Shown here: piece by piece, positions 37,125 to 44,935 of the stretch
How positions within the stretch are numbered: the first letter of the stretch is position 1
How the letters are laid out: every line of letters begins with the position of its first letter
Origin: Actinokineospora terrae
Lineage (GTDB): Bacteria > Actinomycetota > Actinomycetes > Mycobacteriales > Pseudonocardiaceae
Assembly: GCF_900111175.1 (NCBI RefSeq)
Contig: NZ_FOGI01000021.1
Span: forward strand, 1 to 62,206
DNA: 62,206 nt
Reading direction: 5' to 3'
Notes under the pieces: model-generated
What the model saw: only the letters and a program-made list of their open reading frames with translations
Databases searched by the model: none
What the model was told of the DNA's origin: nothing
Translations under genes and position numbers: made by a program

Positions 37125-37666
37125 CAGCGCAACCTCAGCGGGATACCGGCTACGAGTAGAAGCACCTCGTCGCATTGTGCGGCTAGATCAGCGTTGAGCG
37201 CGCCCAACTCGTCCCGGAACAGGCGTCCCGCGCTGGTCGACGGCACGACGCCCAGGCCGACCTCGGCGGACACCAGCACCAGTCGCGTCCGGCACCCGGC
37301 GACGGCGGCGACCAGGTCGTCCCTGGCCGCCTTGGGGCGGTTCGCGCGGTCCCAGCCGGTGTCGTCGAGCGCCCCGGTGAGCCAGGTGGCGATGTCGTCG
37401 ACCAGGACGGGCGGGTCGTCGGGGCGCGCGGCGCGCAGGAAGGCGGCGAGGGCGGCCGCCTCGGGGACCTCGGTGGTGCGCCAGTGCGCGGGCCTGCGGG
37501 CGACGTGCTCGGCGATGCGGGCCGACCACTCGGCGTCGCCGGGGTCGCGGCGCGCGGTGGCGAGGTAGTCGACCGGGGTGTCCCCGCCGAGCAGGCCCTC
37601 GGCGTGCGCGGACTTGCCGGAGCGGGTCCCGCCGAGCACCAGCGCCCGGCTCGGCTGGCTGTCCAT
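37124..37666 (-). CDS. cobU: Adenosylcobinamide kinase / adenosylcobinamide-phosphate guanylyltransferase
   Basis: A 180-residue soluble bifunctional enzyme that phosphorylates adenosylcobinamide and then attaches GMP, feeding CobS. The P-loop LVLGGTRSGKSAHAE is at residues 9-23, VDYLATA and the RRPAHWRTTEVP segment follow (the latter includes the region of the covalent-GMP His in the family), and VSAEVGLGVVP with RLFRDELGALN is the C-terminal signature. It is the first gene of a two-gene operon with cobS and is divergent from cobF, which starts 58 bp away. Confidence 0.95.
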   Translation of the reverse strand: MDSQPSRALVLGGTRSGKSAHAEGLLGGDTPVDYLATARRDPGDAEWSARIAEHVARRPAHWRTTEVPEAAALAAFLRAARPDDPPVLVDDIATWLTGALDDTGWDRANRPKAARDDLVAAVAGCRTRLVLVSAEVGLGVVPSTSAGRLFRDELGALNADLAAQCDEVLLLVAGIPLRLR

Positions 37667-37724
37667 GCCGCCATCCTGTCAGCCGTGGTCGGGACGGGTG
37701 CCGGGGCCCGGTTAGGGTCTTGGC

Positions 37725-38504
37725 ATGGACGCGACGCGAGTGGAGATCATCGGGATCGGCGCGGGTGACCCCGACCACGTGACGGTCGCCGCGGTGGCCG
37801 CGATGAACCGGGCCGACGTGTTCTTCTTCCTCGACAAGCCCGACGCCGCCGGTGAGCTCTCGGACCTGCGGCAGGTGATCCTGGAGGCGCACGTCCCCGG
37901 CGGCCGCTACCGGCTCGCCCGGGTGCAGGACCCGCAGCGCGTGCGGACCGAGTCGGGGTACGGCGAGGCGGTCGCGGACTGGCGCAAGCGGCGGGCGGAC
38001 GTGTGCGAGCAGCTGATGACCGATCACCTGGCGCCGGGTGAGGTCGGGGCGTTCCTCGTCTGGGGTGACCCTGCGCTCTACGACAGCATCATCTCGGTGG
38101 TCGACGACATCCGGGCACGCGGACGGTTGGAGTTCGAGGTGCGCGTGCACCCGGGGATCAGCAGCGTGTCCGCGCTCGCTGCTCGCTGCCGGACCACTCT
38201 CAACCAGGTCGGCGGCGCGGTGCAGGTGACTACCGGCAGGCGGTTGGAGCAGTCGTGGCCGGATGGCGTTGACGACGTCGTGGTGATGCTCGACGCAAGA
38301 GACGCCTACCTGGCTTACGCGGACGACCCGAGCATCCACATTCACTGGGGCGCTTATGTGGGAACGGCCGACGAGATCATCGTGTCGGGTCCGCTCTCCG
38401 AGGTGGCCGAGCAGATCAAGGACACGCGGGACAAGGCCAGGCAGGACAAGGGCTGGATCATGGACACCTACCTGCTGCGGCGCGACAGGTCCTCAGTGGA
38501 CTAA
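37725..38504 (+). CDS. cobF: Precorrin-6A synthase (deacetylating)
   Basis: A 259-residue SAM-dependent methyltransferase of the tetrapyrrole methylase fold. CobF methylates C1 of precorrin-5 and releases acetate in the aerobic corrin pathway. Visible signatures: VEIIGIGAGDPDHVTVAAV at the N-terminus, VFFFLDKP, LVWGDPALYDS in the middle and HPGISSVSALAARC. The length is typical of CobF. It is transcribed divergently from cobU with only 58 bp between starts, so regulation is probably shared. Its end overlaps the convergent LysR gene by 12 bases. Other corrin-ring genes are not in the window. Confidence 0.95.
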   Translation: MDATRVEIIGIGAGDPDHVTVAAVAAMNRADVFFFLDKPDAAGELSDLRQVILEAHVPGGRYRLARVQDPQRVRTESGYGEAVADWRKRRADVCEQLMTDHLAPGEVGAFLVWGDPALYDSIISVVDDIRARGRLEFEVRVHPGISSVSALAARCRTTLNQVGGAVQVTTGRRLEQSWPDGVDDVVVMLDARDAYLAYADDPSIHIHWGAYVGTADEIIVSGPLSEVAEQIKDTRDKARQDKGWIMDTYLLRRDRSSVD

Positions 38505-39446
38505 TTGGGCGTGGTGCAGTATCTCGCCGAACTGGTTGGCGTACTGCTTCGCGTAGGCCCAGTACGCGTCTTGGGCGAGCTCGATCACGGACGCCGCGTG
38601 TTCGGCGATCGGCCCTTCGCGCCGGTAGGCCAAGACGTGGCGCATCTCGACAGGGCTACCTGTCAGCGGTCGAACCGCGATGCCGTCACCGCCGCGGTAG
38701 ACGGCTTGACAGGCTGTCACCGCGCGGTTGCCCGCGACGAGGTCACGGATGGATTCGGCGCTGGGAGAGGTGTACCGAACCCGTGGTGTGAACCCGGCGT
38801 GTTCGCAGGCCGCGTGGAAGCAGTCGGGCCACCCCGCGCCGTCCGATGGCGTCATCACCCACGTGCGGTCGGCGAGATCCGGTAGCGCTACCTCGCTGTG
38901 CCCAACCAACGGGTCGCACTCCGCGAGTGCCACGAAGATGGGTTCACGGGCGATGGTGACGCACTCGATGTCGGAGGTGGAGGAGAGTTCGTACCCCCGG
39001 TAGTCCACGGTGGCGATCGCGTCGAGCCTGCCCGCGGCGATGAGGTCCCACAGGAGTCGCGGCGAGTACTCCATGGTCAGGCGGACTTCCATGCCTGCGA
39101 GGGTCTCCCCCATCCGCTCTGCTAGCCCTACCGACACCGAGCCGACAGCGCCGCCAAGAGCGATCACGGGCGCGGTGGCGTCGAAGTAGCGCGCGGCCCC
39201 CATGTGCAGATCGGCGACGCTGTGCGTGATCGCCCGTGCGCGCGCGAGAACGAACTCGCCGACAGCGGTAGGCACAACGCCGCGCGGGCCGCGATCGAAC
39301 AGGGACGCGCCGATCTCGGACTCGACGCGCCGGAGCCGAGCGGTGAGGGCGGGCTGCGACAACCGGAGCACTGTCGCGGCCTTGGTGAGGCTGCCGGTCT
39401 CGGCGATGACGCAGAGCGTCCGCAGGTGGCGCAGCTCCAGTTCCAT
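38493..39446 (-). CDS. LysR-family transcriptional regulator
   Basis: A 317-residue regulator. The N-terminal winged helix-turn-helix reads LRHLRTLCVIAETGSLTKAATVLRLSQPALTARLRRVE (about 5-45), followed by a LysR substrate-binding domain with periplasmic-binding-protein fold to the end. It is divergent from the M64 metallopeptidase gene, the classical arrangement in which a LysR protein controls its neighbour; an inverted repeat with T/A-rich centre lies between them. Effector unknown. Confidence 0.92.
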   Translation of the reverse strand: MELELRHLRTLCVIAETGSLTKAATVLRLSQPALTARLRRVESEIGASLFDRGPRGVVPTAVGEFVLARARAITHSVADLHMGAARYFDATAPVIALGGAVGSVSVGLAERMGETLAGMEVRLTMEYSPRLLWDLIAAGRLDAIATVDYRGYELSSTSDIECVTIAREPIFVALAECDPLVGHSEVALPDLADRTWVMTPSDGAGWPDCFHAACEHAGFTPRVRYTSPSAESIRDLVAGNRAVTACQAVYRGGDGIAVRPLTGSPVEMRHVLAYRREGPIAEHAASVIELAQDAYWAYAKQYANQFGEILHHAQLVH

Positions 39447-39610
39447 CCGCCGAGCCTAGGTCGGCCGGTCGGCGCCGTTCAACAGATCACCGGCACTCAT
39501 AAATCCGGGTTATGCAATCTGTGATTACCCGGCTGCTCGGTGTGCGCGCGATGGTTGGCGGGCTCTGCGCACCGTCCCCCCTGCGTGGTTCCCTGCCTGA
39601 ACGGAGCATC
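39447..39610. promoter_or_regulatory. Divergent promoter with candidate LysR operator
   Basis: Between the LysR and metallopeptidase starts lies CCGGGT (39505-39510), 16 bases, then ACCCGG (39527-39532), centred on an AT-rich stretch unlike its surroundings. The repeated GTGATTACC/GATCACC elements nearby add to the impression of a regulator site. Confidence 0.4.
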
Positions 39611-40594
39611 ATGCGCAAGAAGTCCCTGTTAGCCGCTGTGGCAGCGGCGGGAGTCGCCGCCGCTGTCGTGGTCGCGGTCCAGCCCGCCGCCACCGCGGCA
39701 CCACCGGTCGCTCCCGCGGTGGCCGGCGTCGTCAAGGAGGTCTTCTCCCCCGACGGCAAGATCAGCCGGGCGCGCGTCCCCGCGCCTGTAGCCACTGCCG
39801 CCCCGCTCGCCGCGGTCAGCGCCGACGTGGTCACCATCCAGCAAGCGGGCCCGTCGAGCTCGAAGTTCGACCTCGTGTTCGTCGGCGACGGCTACACCTC
39901 CGCCCAGCTGACGACCTACCACCAGCACGTGCTCAACCGGTGGAACGAGCTGACCCAGGTCGAGCCGTTCAAGTCGATGAAGAGCTCGTTCAACGTGTGG
40001 CAGGTCAACGTGGTGTCCGCGCAGTCCGGTGTGGACAACGACCCGAGCAAGGGGGTGAGCCGCAGCACCGCGCTGGACATGTACTTCTGGTGCGGTGACA
40101 TGGAGCGCCTGCTGTGCGTCAACGAGACCAAGGCCAAGCAGTACGCGGCGCTGGCCCCCGGCGCCGACCAGGTGCTCGCGGTGGCCAACAGCACGAAGTA
40201 CGGCGGCGCGGGCGGCGGGGTCGCGACCTCGTCCGGCGGCAACGCCCAGTCCGGGCAGATCGTGGCGCACGAGTTGGGCCACTCCATCGGCGGGCTCGCC
40301 GACGAGTACGACTACCCGAACGACCTCTACACGGGCTCCGAGCCCCGCGAGGCCAACGTGTCCATCTACCCGAGCGCGACGATGACCCGCTACAAGGTCA
40401 AGTGGTACTCCTACATCGGCAAGGCCTCCCCCGACGGTGGCGTCATCGGCACCTACCAGGGCGGCTACTACTACAAGCGCGGTGTCTACCGGCCCACGGA
40501 CAACTCGCTGATGCGGAGTCTGGGCAGGCAGTTCAACCTGATCGGGCTCGACATCATGAAGGCGGCCATCGCGCGCAAGGCGCCGGTCCGCTAG
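39611..40594 (+). CDS. Secreted M64-family metallopeptidase
   Basis: A 327-residue secreted zinc protease of the M64 (IgA peptidase) family. A signal peptide covers about residues 1-28 (KKSLLAAVAAAGVAAAVVV... ATAAP). The domain begins at FDLVFVGDGYTSAQL and the active site is HELGHSIGGLADEYDYP near 220, the HExxH-type motif extended with GLADEY that defines M64. ATG 39611 has a GGAG site and gives the signal peptide directly; the longer frame does not. It follows the divergent LysR regulator. Natural substrate is unknown; the founding member cleaves IgA, which is unlikely to be the target here. Confidence 0.9.
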   Translation: MRKKSLLAAVAAAGVAAAVVVAVQPAATAAPPVAPAVAGVVKEVFSPDGKISRARVPAPVATAAPLAAVSADVVTIQQAGPSSSKFDLVFVGDGYTSAQLTTYHQHVLNRWNELTQVEPFKSMKSSFNVWQVNVVSAQSGVDNDPSKGVSRSTALDMYFWCGDMERLLCVNETKAKQYAALAPGADQVLAVANSTKYGGAGGGVATSSGGNAQSGQIVAHELGHSIGGLADEYDYPNDLYTGSEPREANVSIYPSATMTRYKVKWYSYIGKASPDGGVIGTYQGGYYYKRGVYRPTDNSLMRSLGRQFNLIGLDIMKAAIARKAPVR

Positions 40595-40599
40595 CTGTC

Positions 40600-40629
40600 A
40601 CCGGTCGCGGGCCCCGGTCCGCGACCGGT
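40600..40629. terminator. Bidirectional terminator hairpin
   Basis: ACCGGTCGCGG/CCGCGACCGGT, 11 bp, eight-base loop, lying exactly between the stop codons of the convergent metallopeptidase and XRE-type genes. Confidence 0.7.
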
Positions 40630-41567
40630 CAGTCCCATTCCCAACGGATGCCGTGAACACCGGGCGGCGCGTCCGGCACAGCGATGTGAGTGGTCATGCT
40701 CGGGCCTAGAGGGAGCTCGGTGTCGTTGGAGCTAAGACCCGATGGGCTCTTGTAGTAGCGGTAGCACCGGACCGGTGGCTGATCGCGGTCGAACGAGACC
40801 TGGATCAGGAGTTGACGAGCCGGGGTCCGCAAACCGTACTGCGCGTAGTCGGTCGGTGGCGGAGGGCCGTCGTAGCCGATCTCGTAGGCGTAGACGTAGG
40901 TGTCACCCGCGCGGAGCGGGTAGTCGAAACGGAGTTCGACAGCGAGAAGCTCGCTCTCCGGGTCTGTGCGGACCCGCGCGGGGCTACAGCACTCGGTGGT
41001 GCGGAGTGTGGGGTGGTGGCCGTCGCCGTCCTGCGGGTGGAAGAAGCAGACCCAGCGGTCGACGCCGTTGACCCTGGCGGTGGCGACGACCTCGGTGCGG
41101 ACCCGCTGCTCGGTGCGGTCGGCGCCGATGTGGACGTGCTGGTGCAGCGACATCAGGGCCAGCCGGGTGTTGCCCGCGAGGTCGATGCCGTCGCAGGACT
41201 CGATCGCGGCGGTGGTGAGGTCGAGCGCGCTGGCCAGGCCCGCGGCGGTGTCCTCGGCGACCCGGTGGCGGGTCGGGCTGATCAGGCGCTCCAGGGCGGT
41301 GCGCGGCAGGCCGAGGCTGTCCTCCAGGGCGCGCACGGCGCGCAGCGAGCGGTCGCCGTCCGGGCGGCGGCCGCCCCGGCGCCAGTAGCTCAGGGTCGCC
41401 TGGCTGACCGTGGCACCGCGCAGCGCGACGCGCCGCTGGACCGCCTCGAGGCTCAGGCCGCGGCGGCGGATCGCCAGGTCGAGCGCGCGGTCGAACGGTC
41501 CGGCGCGCAGGGCGGCGGCCAGCTCGGCCGACAGGTCCTCCCCGTCGTCGGTGGTCGGCGCGGCCAT
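40629..41567 (-). CDS. XRE-type helix-turn-helix protein with unknown C-terminal domain
   Basis: A 312-residue protein. An N-terminal Cro/C1-like helix-turn-helix occupies about 25-85 (GLSLEAVQRRVALRGATVSQATLSYWRRGGRRPD). A linker with LERLISPTRHRV follows, then a beta-rich domain of about 200 residues containing repeated charged and aromatic segments (VCFFHPQDGDGHHP, YVYAYEIGYDGPPPPTDYAQYG, PVRCYRYYKSPSG) that I do not recognise as a named family; it may bind a ligand. ATG 41567 is the first Met after a Cys/Pro-rich, unconvincing upstream extension. It lies downstream of the LAATG protein but behind that gene's terminator. Probably cytosolic transcription regulator. Confidence 0.75.
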   Translation of the reverse strand: MAAPTTDDGEDLSAELAAALRAGPFDRALDLAIRRRGLSLEAVQRRVALRGATVSQATLSYWRRGGRRPDGDRSLRAVRALEDSLGLPRTALERLISPTRHRVAEDTAAGLASALDLTTAAIESCDGIDLAGNTRLALMSLHQHVHIGADRTEQRVRTEVVATARVNGVDRWVCFFHPQDGDGHHPTLRTTECCSPARVRTDPESELLAVELRFDYPLRAGDTYVYAYEIGYDGPPPPTDYAQYGLRTPARQLLIQVSFDRDQPPVRCYRYYKSPSGLSSNDTELPLGPSMTTHIAVPDAPPGVHGIRWEWD

Positions 41568-41709
41568 GGTCACAGTGCGTTCTCCAGAGGTGCGTCGGCA
41601 GGGGGTGAATCGGCAGGGTGTCCCCACAGCATGAGCGCACGACGGTGGAAGGCTCAAGTATCGAGCCAAGGAAGCAATACACCGAATTGGTCTCGGGCGA
41701 CTAAGAGGA

Positions 41710-41742
41710 CGGTGAGAGCACCGGCGATCGGTGCTCTCACCG
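41710..41742 (-). terminator. Terminator of the LAATG-anchored protein gene
   Basis: Perfect 14-bp inverted repeat CGGTGAGAGCACCG/CGGTGCTCTCACCG with a five-base loop, six bases after the stop codon on the minus strand, followed by TCCTCTTAG. Confidence 0.8.
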
Positions 41743-41748
41743 CGCGTT

Positions 41749-42975
41749 CTAGCGGGTAGATGCCCGGCGGCGGGCCAGTGCGACGAGAGCCGTACCGCTC
41801 AGGAGCAGGAGAACGCCCAACCACGCAACAGACGGACGGTAGATCCCGGTAGCGGCAAGAGCAGGTGCCTTACCGCCCTGCGGCGCGGGCGAGACGCCAT
41901 TGTTGTTGTCGCCGGGGTTGACGATCGGGTTGATCGCGGCCGTGGTGCTGGAGGTCGTAGGCGTCGTGCAGTCCACGATGGGCAGTGTGTTGTTCGCGCC
42001 CACCGCGCTCACCTTGGCATAGCTGATACCGACGATGCCCGGGATGGCGAGACTGGTAGCACTAACGGCGCCAGCGGCCTGTCCCTGCGAGGAGAAGATG
42101 GCACCGCGCACAGCCTCAACGGCCGTGCACCCTTGCTGGAGAGCGGTCAAGAACGCGACGGCCTTGTCGGCCTCGGCGGCCTTACCGCCCACGCGCAGCG
42201 CCTGCGCGGCCAGACCGGTGGACCCCGCGTTGTCCGAGGCGTCAGGGAGGTTCGTCTTGAACCCGCCCGCGGCGGACTGCTTGCCGACCAGCCAGGTCAC
42301 CCCGGCGGTGGCGGCGTCGGTGCGCCCGACCGCGACCAGCGCCTGGATCGCGACCGCCGTGGCGTCCACATCCGACACGCACGGGGTGTCGAGCGCGGCG
42401 GGGAAACCACCGTCCTGGCACGCGCTCGCGACCAGGAAGTCGACCGCCTTCGCCGGTGCCCCACCGGCCCGCTCCAGCGCGAGCACGGCCAGCGCCTGGC
42501 TCAGGCCGTCGGACTGGTCGGGCTGGGCGGAGGCGTCGACGAACCGGCCGGACGGGGCCTGCAGCGCGCCGAGCGCGGTGACCAGGTCGACCTCGCCGAA
42601 CGACTTCGGGTCCAGTCCGCGCGACTCGGCGACGAGCGCCAGCTTGGCCAGCGGCCCGGCGTAGGACTCGGCCGCGCCGTCGCCCACGTACTCGAGCACG
42701 GTGTCCGGCTCGGCGAGGAACGCGGCCGCCTTGGTCGCGGCGTCCGAGGCGACCCCGGCGGCGTCGAGGGCGAGGACCACGTCCGCGGTGCCGTCGAAGT
42801 CGGGGGTCGCCGGGGCGCTCTCGACGTGGTCACCGTCGACCAGTTGCCGGGCGAGCCAGCCCGCGGCCGTGTCGTCGGCCGTGGCACCCGTCTGGGCCGC
42901 CGCACCGAGCGGGGTGAACACGAGCGCGACAGCCGTGACGCCTGTCATGACAGCTGATCTGGGGCCAAGGCCCAT
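41749..42975 (-). CDS. LAATG wall-anchored alpha/alpha-barrel protein (prenyltransferase / intrinsic-factor fold)
   Basis: A 408-residue secreted protein. Signal peptide about 1-28 (AVALVFTPLGAAAQTG), then a helical-repeat domain to about 320 with recurring TAVAIQALVAVG, TGLAAQAL and LSQALAVLAL helices and repeated GGF turns (DGGFPAAL, AGGFKTNL) typical of prenyltransferase/squalene-oxidase repeats. This is also the fold of the N-terminal domain of intrinsic factor and transcobalamin. A Thr/Asn/Pro-rich spacer leads to LAATG, a hydrophobic helix and ARRRASTR: the LAXTG form used by class E sortases. No DUF4430 domain is fused. The candidate cobalamin-type leader upstream and the cob genes 4-5 kb away suggest cobalamin or cobinamide capture at the surface; that is inference. 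Confidence 0.8.
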   Translation of the reverse strand: MGLGPRSAVMTGVTAVALVFTPLGAAAQTGATADDTAAGWLARQLVDGDHVESAPATPDFDGTADVVLALDAAGVASDAATKAAAFLAEPDTVLEYVGDGAAESYAGPLAKLALVAESRGLDPKSFGEVDLVTALGALQAPSGRFVDASAQPDQSDGLSQALAVLALERAGGAPAKAVDFLVASACQDGGFPAALDTPCVSDVDATAVAIQALVAVGRTDAATAGVTWLVGKQSAAGGFKTNLPDASDNAGSTGLAAQALRVGGKAAEADKAVAFLTALQQGCTAVEAVRGAIFSSQGQAAGAVSATSLAIPGIVGISYAKVSAVGANNTLPIVDCTTPTTSSTTAAINPIVNPGDNNNGVSPAPQGGKAPALAATGIYRPSVAWLGVLLLLSGTALVALARRRASTR

Positions 42976-43390
42976 GTCCTACGCCTCTCGCGCGGGAGGC
43001 CACAGCCGACCCGGCGCACCCGGGGAACCCGCGGACCTCGACGTGTGCGGAGCACGCCGCGCGCACGGGGATCCAGGTTCCACCGCACCGCGGGCAGCCG
43101 ACCTCGCGGGCGGGCACCGGGCTCAGACCGGGCTTTCCCGTGTGGGCGCGGGTGCTCAACGCTTCGGATCATGCCCAACGGCAACTACGGACCGCAAGAT
43201 CCGTTAGCGGTCACCGACGTCACCACCCGTACGGCCCAACGCGGCCGATTTCCCCTTAACACCAACGGGAAGCGCTAAGAGCAAAGTCAGCCGCTCGTGT
43301 GGGCGTCAGCGGCCGTTAGTTGAATCGTGATCGACCCGGTACTCACCGCTTGCACCGGATAGCGCAACCGAACGCTGCCATCAGGAGCAG
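42976..43390. other. 415-bp leader/intergenic region
   Basis: Non-coding stretch between the start of the LAATG gene and the end of the phosphatase operon. The proximal 170 bases are the GC-rich, structured leader of the LAATG gene. The distal part is AT-richer and holds a GCCGCT/AGCGGC inverted repeat at 43290-43313 that might serve as terminator for the operon ending at 43391. No gene is supported. Confidence 0.5.
42985..43150 (-). promoter_or_regulatory. Possible degenerate cobalamin riboswitch
   Basis: On the minus strand the leader has GGGAAAGCCCGGTCTGAG then CCCGGTGCCCGCCCGC (around 43135-43100), close in order and spacing to the cobalamin riboswitch core (GGGAA, GCCGGTG, TCCGGCGC, CCCGC). 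The usual CACTGT after CCCGC is not seen, and the later GCCAGGA element is not clear. A structured GC-rich segment leads to the start codon. Weak by sequence, supported by context. Confidence 0.3.
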
Positions 43391-44935
43391 TCAGTCCCTG
43401 CGTAGGACCAAGAGGGCGATGTCGTCGTCCTTGTTCTGACCGTAGGTGCCCAACAGCCTCTCGCAGATCGACTCGGGGTCCTCGTCGGCCCGCATCGACG
43501 CACGCAGGTGCTCCATGTCCGCGTCCAGAGCGGACGTACGGCGCTCGATGAGCCCATCGGTCATCAGGACTACGGTCGTGCCAGAGGGGATGTCCACCGT
43601 GGTCGCTGCCGGGCGCGGTGTCTTGACCCCGAGCAACGCACCGGGCAAGCGCAGGTAGCGCGCACTCGACGAGTCCACGATCAGCGGCGGGATATGACCG
43701 GCGTTCGCGATGGTTGCCTTGCCCGCCAACGGATCGAGCAACAGGACGCAGAGCGTCGTGAGGCCCTCGGGGTGGAACCGGCGGAGCATGGCGTTGAGGA
43801 GTTCGACGATCAGGTCGGGCGGGTGGCCCTCGATGGCGTAGGCGCGCAGGGCGTGGCGGACCTCGCCCATGACGCTGGCCGCCTCGATGGAATGCCCGGT
43901 CACGTCCCCGATCGCGACGAGCAGCCGGTCTCCCAGTTCCGCGACCTCGTAGAAGTCACCACCGACCTGGGCGACGGTGGAGGCAGGAACATAGCGCGCG
44001 GCCATGGTTACGCCAGCCGAGCGCGGTAGGCCGCTCGGCAACAGGCTCCGCTGCAACGCGAGCGCGATGTCATGTTCGTCGGTGAACGCACGCAGTCCTT
44101 CGGCGGCAACGGCTGTCGTTAGTCCTATCTGGACCAACAAGTCGCGTTCCTCTTGCGCCACTACGGCCTGCGTGGGCAACGCGACGCAGGTGACCGGATG
44201 GTCAGACCTGGTGCGCGCCAACACGGCGCAGTTAGCGCCATCCGGCAACGTTCGCAGGGCGGAGGTCGTGCGCTCAGGCAGGACCTCGTCGGCGAGACCG
44301 TCGAGCAGCCGCGTGTTCGACACGGTCACCGCGCTGCCCGAACCCTCGCTGCTCCCCCACAGTTCGGCCCCGTCGCGCAGCCTGAGCAGGACGGTCGCGG
44401 CGCTGTCGAGCACAGCGGCGGCGCCCTTCACGGCGGCGGTCACCAACGCCGGGAACGTGCGGGCCGCGTTGATCTCCAGGCTCGCGGCGGTCAGCAGGCT
44501 CAACCTGGCGGCCAGCCGTTCGGCCGCGACCCTGGCCCGGTAGTACCGCAGCGCGGCCTTCACCGTCGCCTGCAACTCGCCCGGGTCGACCGGCTCGCTC
44601 AGGTAGGCGTCCGCGCCCCTGGTGAGCCCGGCGGCGCGGTCGCTGGCCTCGATGTGGCTCGCGGACACGTGCACCACCGGCAGCGAGGCGGTCGCGGGGT
44701 CGCTCTTGATCGCCTCGCAGACCTCGAACCCGCTCATGTCCGGCAGGTTCACGTCCAGGATGACGAGGTCCACCTCGTTCGCGCGCAACGCGACGAGGGC
44801 ACCTGCCCCCGTGTCAGCCTCGACGATCTCGTGGCCGCCCCGGCGCAGCCAGCCGCCGGTGACGTACCGGCTGGCCTCGGTGTCGTCGACGATCAGGATG
44901 CGCGCGGGCCGGTCGTCGTCGAACCCGGCGGTCAC
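43391..44935 (-). CDS. Response regulator with GAF-like middle and SpoIIE/PP2C phosphatase
   Basis: A 514-residue protein. The receiver (about 10-130) has IVDDTEASR and the phospho-acceptor LVILDVNLPDMSG; the conserved Lys is replaced in AYLSEPVDP. A GAF-like region spans about 155-290. The C-terminal SpoIIE-type phosphatase domain has VGGDFYEV, IGDVTGHSIEAA, NAGHIPPLIVD and LMTDGLIERR, the metal-binding Asp motifs of the family. It would dephosphorylate an anti-anti-sigma STAS protein. GTG 44935 overlaps the upstream kinase stop by four bases. It is the last gene of the six-gene operon. Confidence 0.92.
   Translation of the reverse strand: MTAGFDDDRPARILIVDDTEASRYVTGGWLRRGGHEIVEADTGAGALVALRANEVDLVILDVNLPDMSGFEVCEAIKSDPATASLPVVHVSASHIEASDRAAGLTRGADAYLSEPVDPGELQATVKAALRYYRARVAAERLAARLSLLTAASLEINAARTFPALVTAAVKGAAAVLDSAATVLLRLRDGAELWGSSEGSGSAVTVSNTRLLDGLADEVLPERTTSALRTLPDGANCAVLARTRSDHPVTCVALPTQAVVAQEERDLLVQIGLTTAVAAEGLRAFTDEHDIALALQRSLLPSGLPRSAGVTMAARYVPASTVAQVGGDFYEVAELGDRLLVAIGDVTGHSIEAASVMGEVRHALRAYAIEGHPPDLIVELLNAMLRRFHPEGLTTLCVLLLDPLAGKATIANAGHIPPLIVDSSSARYLRLPGALLGVKTPRPAATTVDIPSGTTVVLMTDGLIERRTSALDADMEHLRASMRADEDPESICERLLGTYGQNKDDDIALLVLRRD

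Noticed and set aside
42830..43159. Small Cys-containing minus-strand peptide (CPRCGGTW) upstream of the LAATG gene
   Set aside because: It looks like a zinc ribbon by chance, but it runs out of phase into the LAATG gene, has no ribosome site, and the region is better explained as a structured leader.
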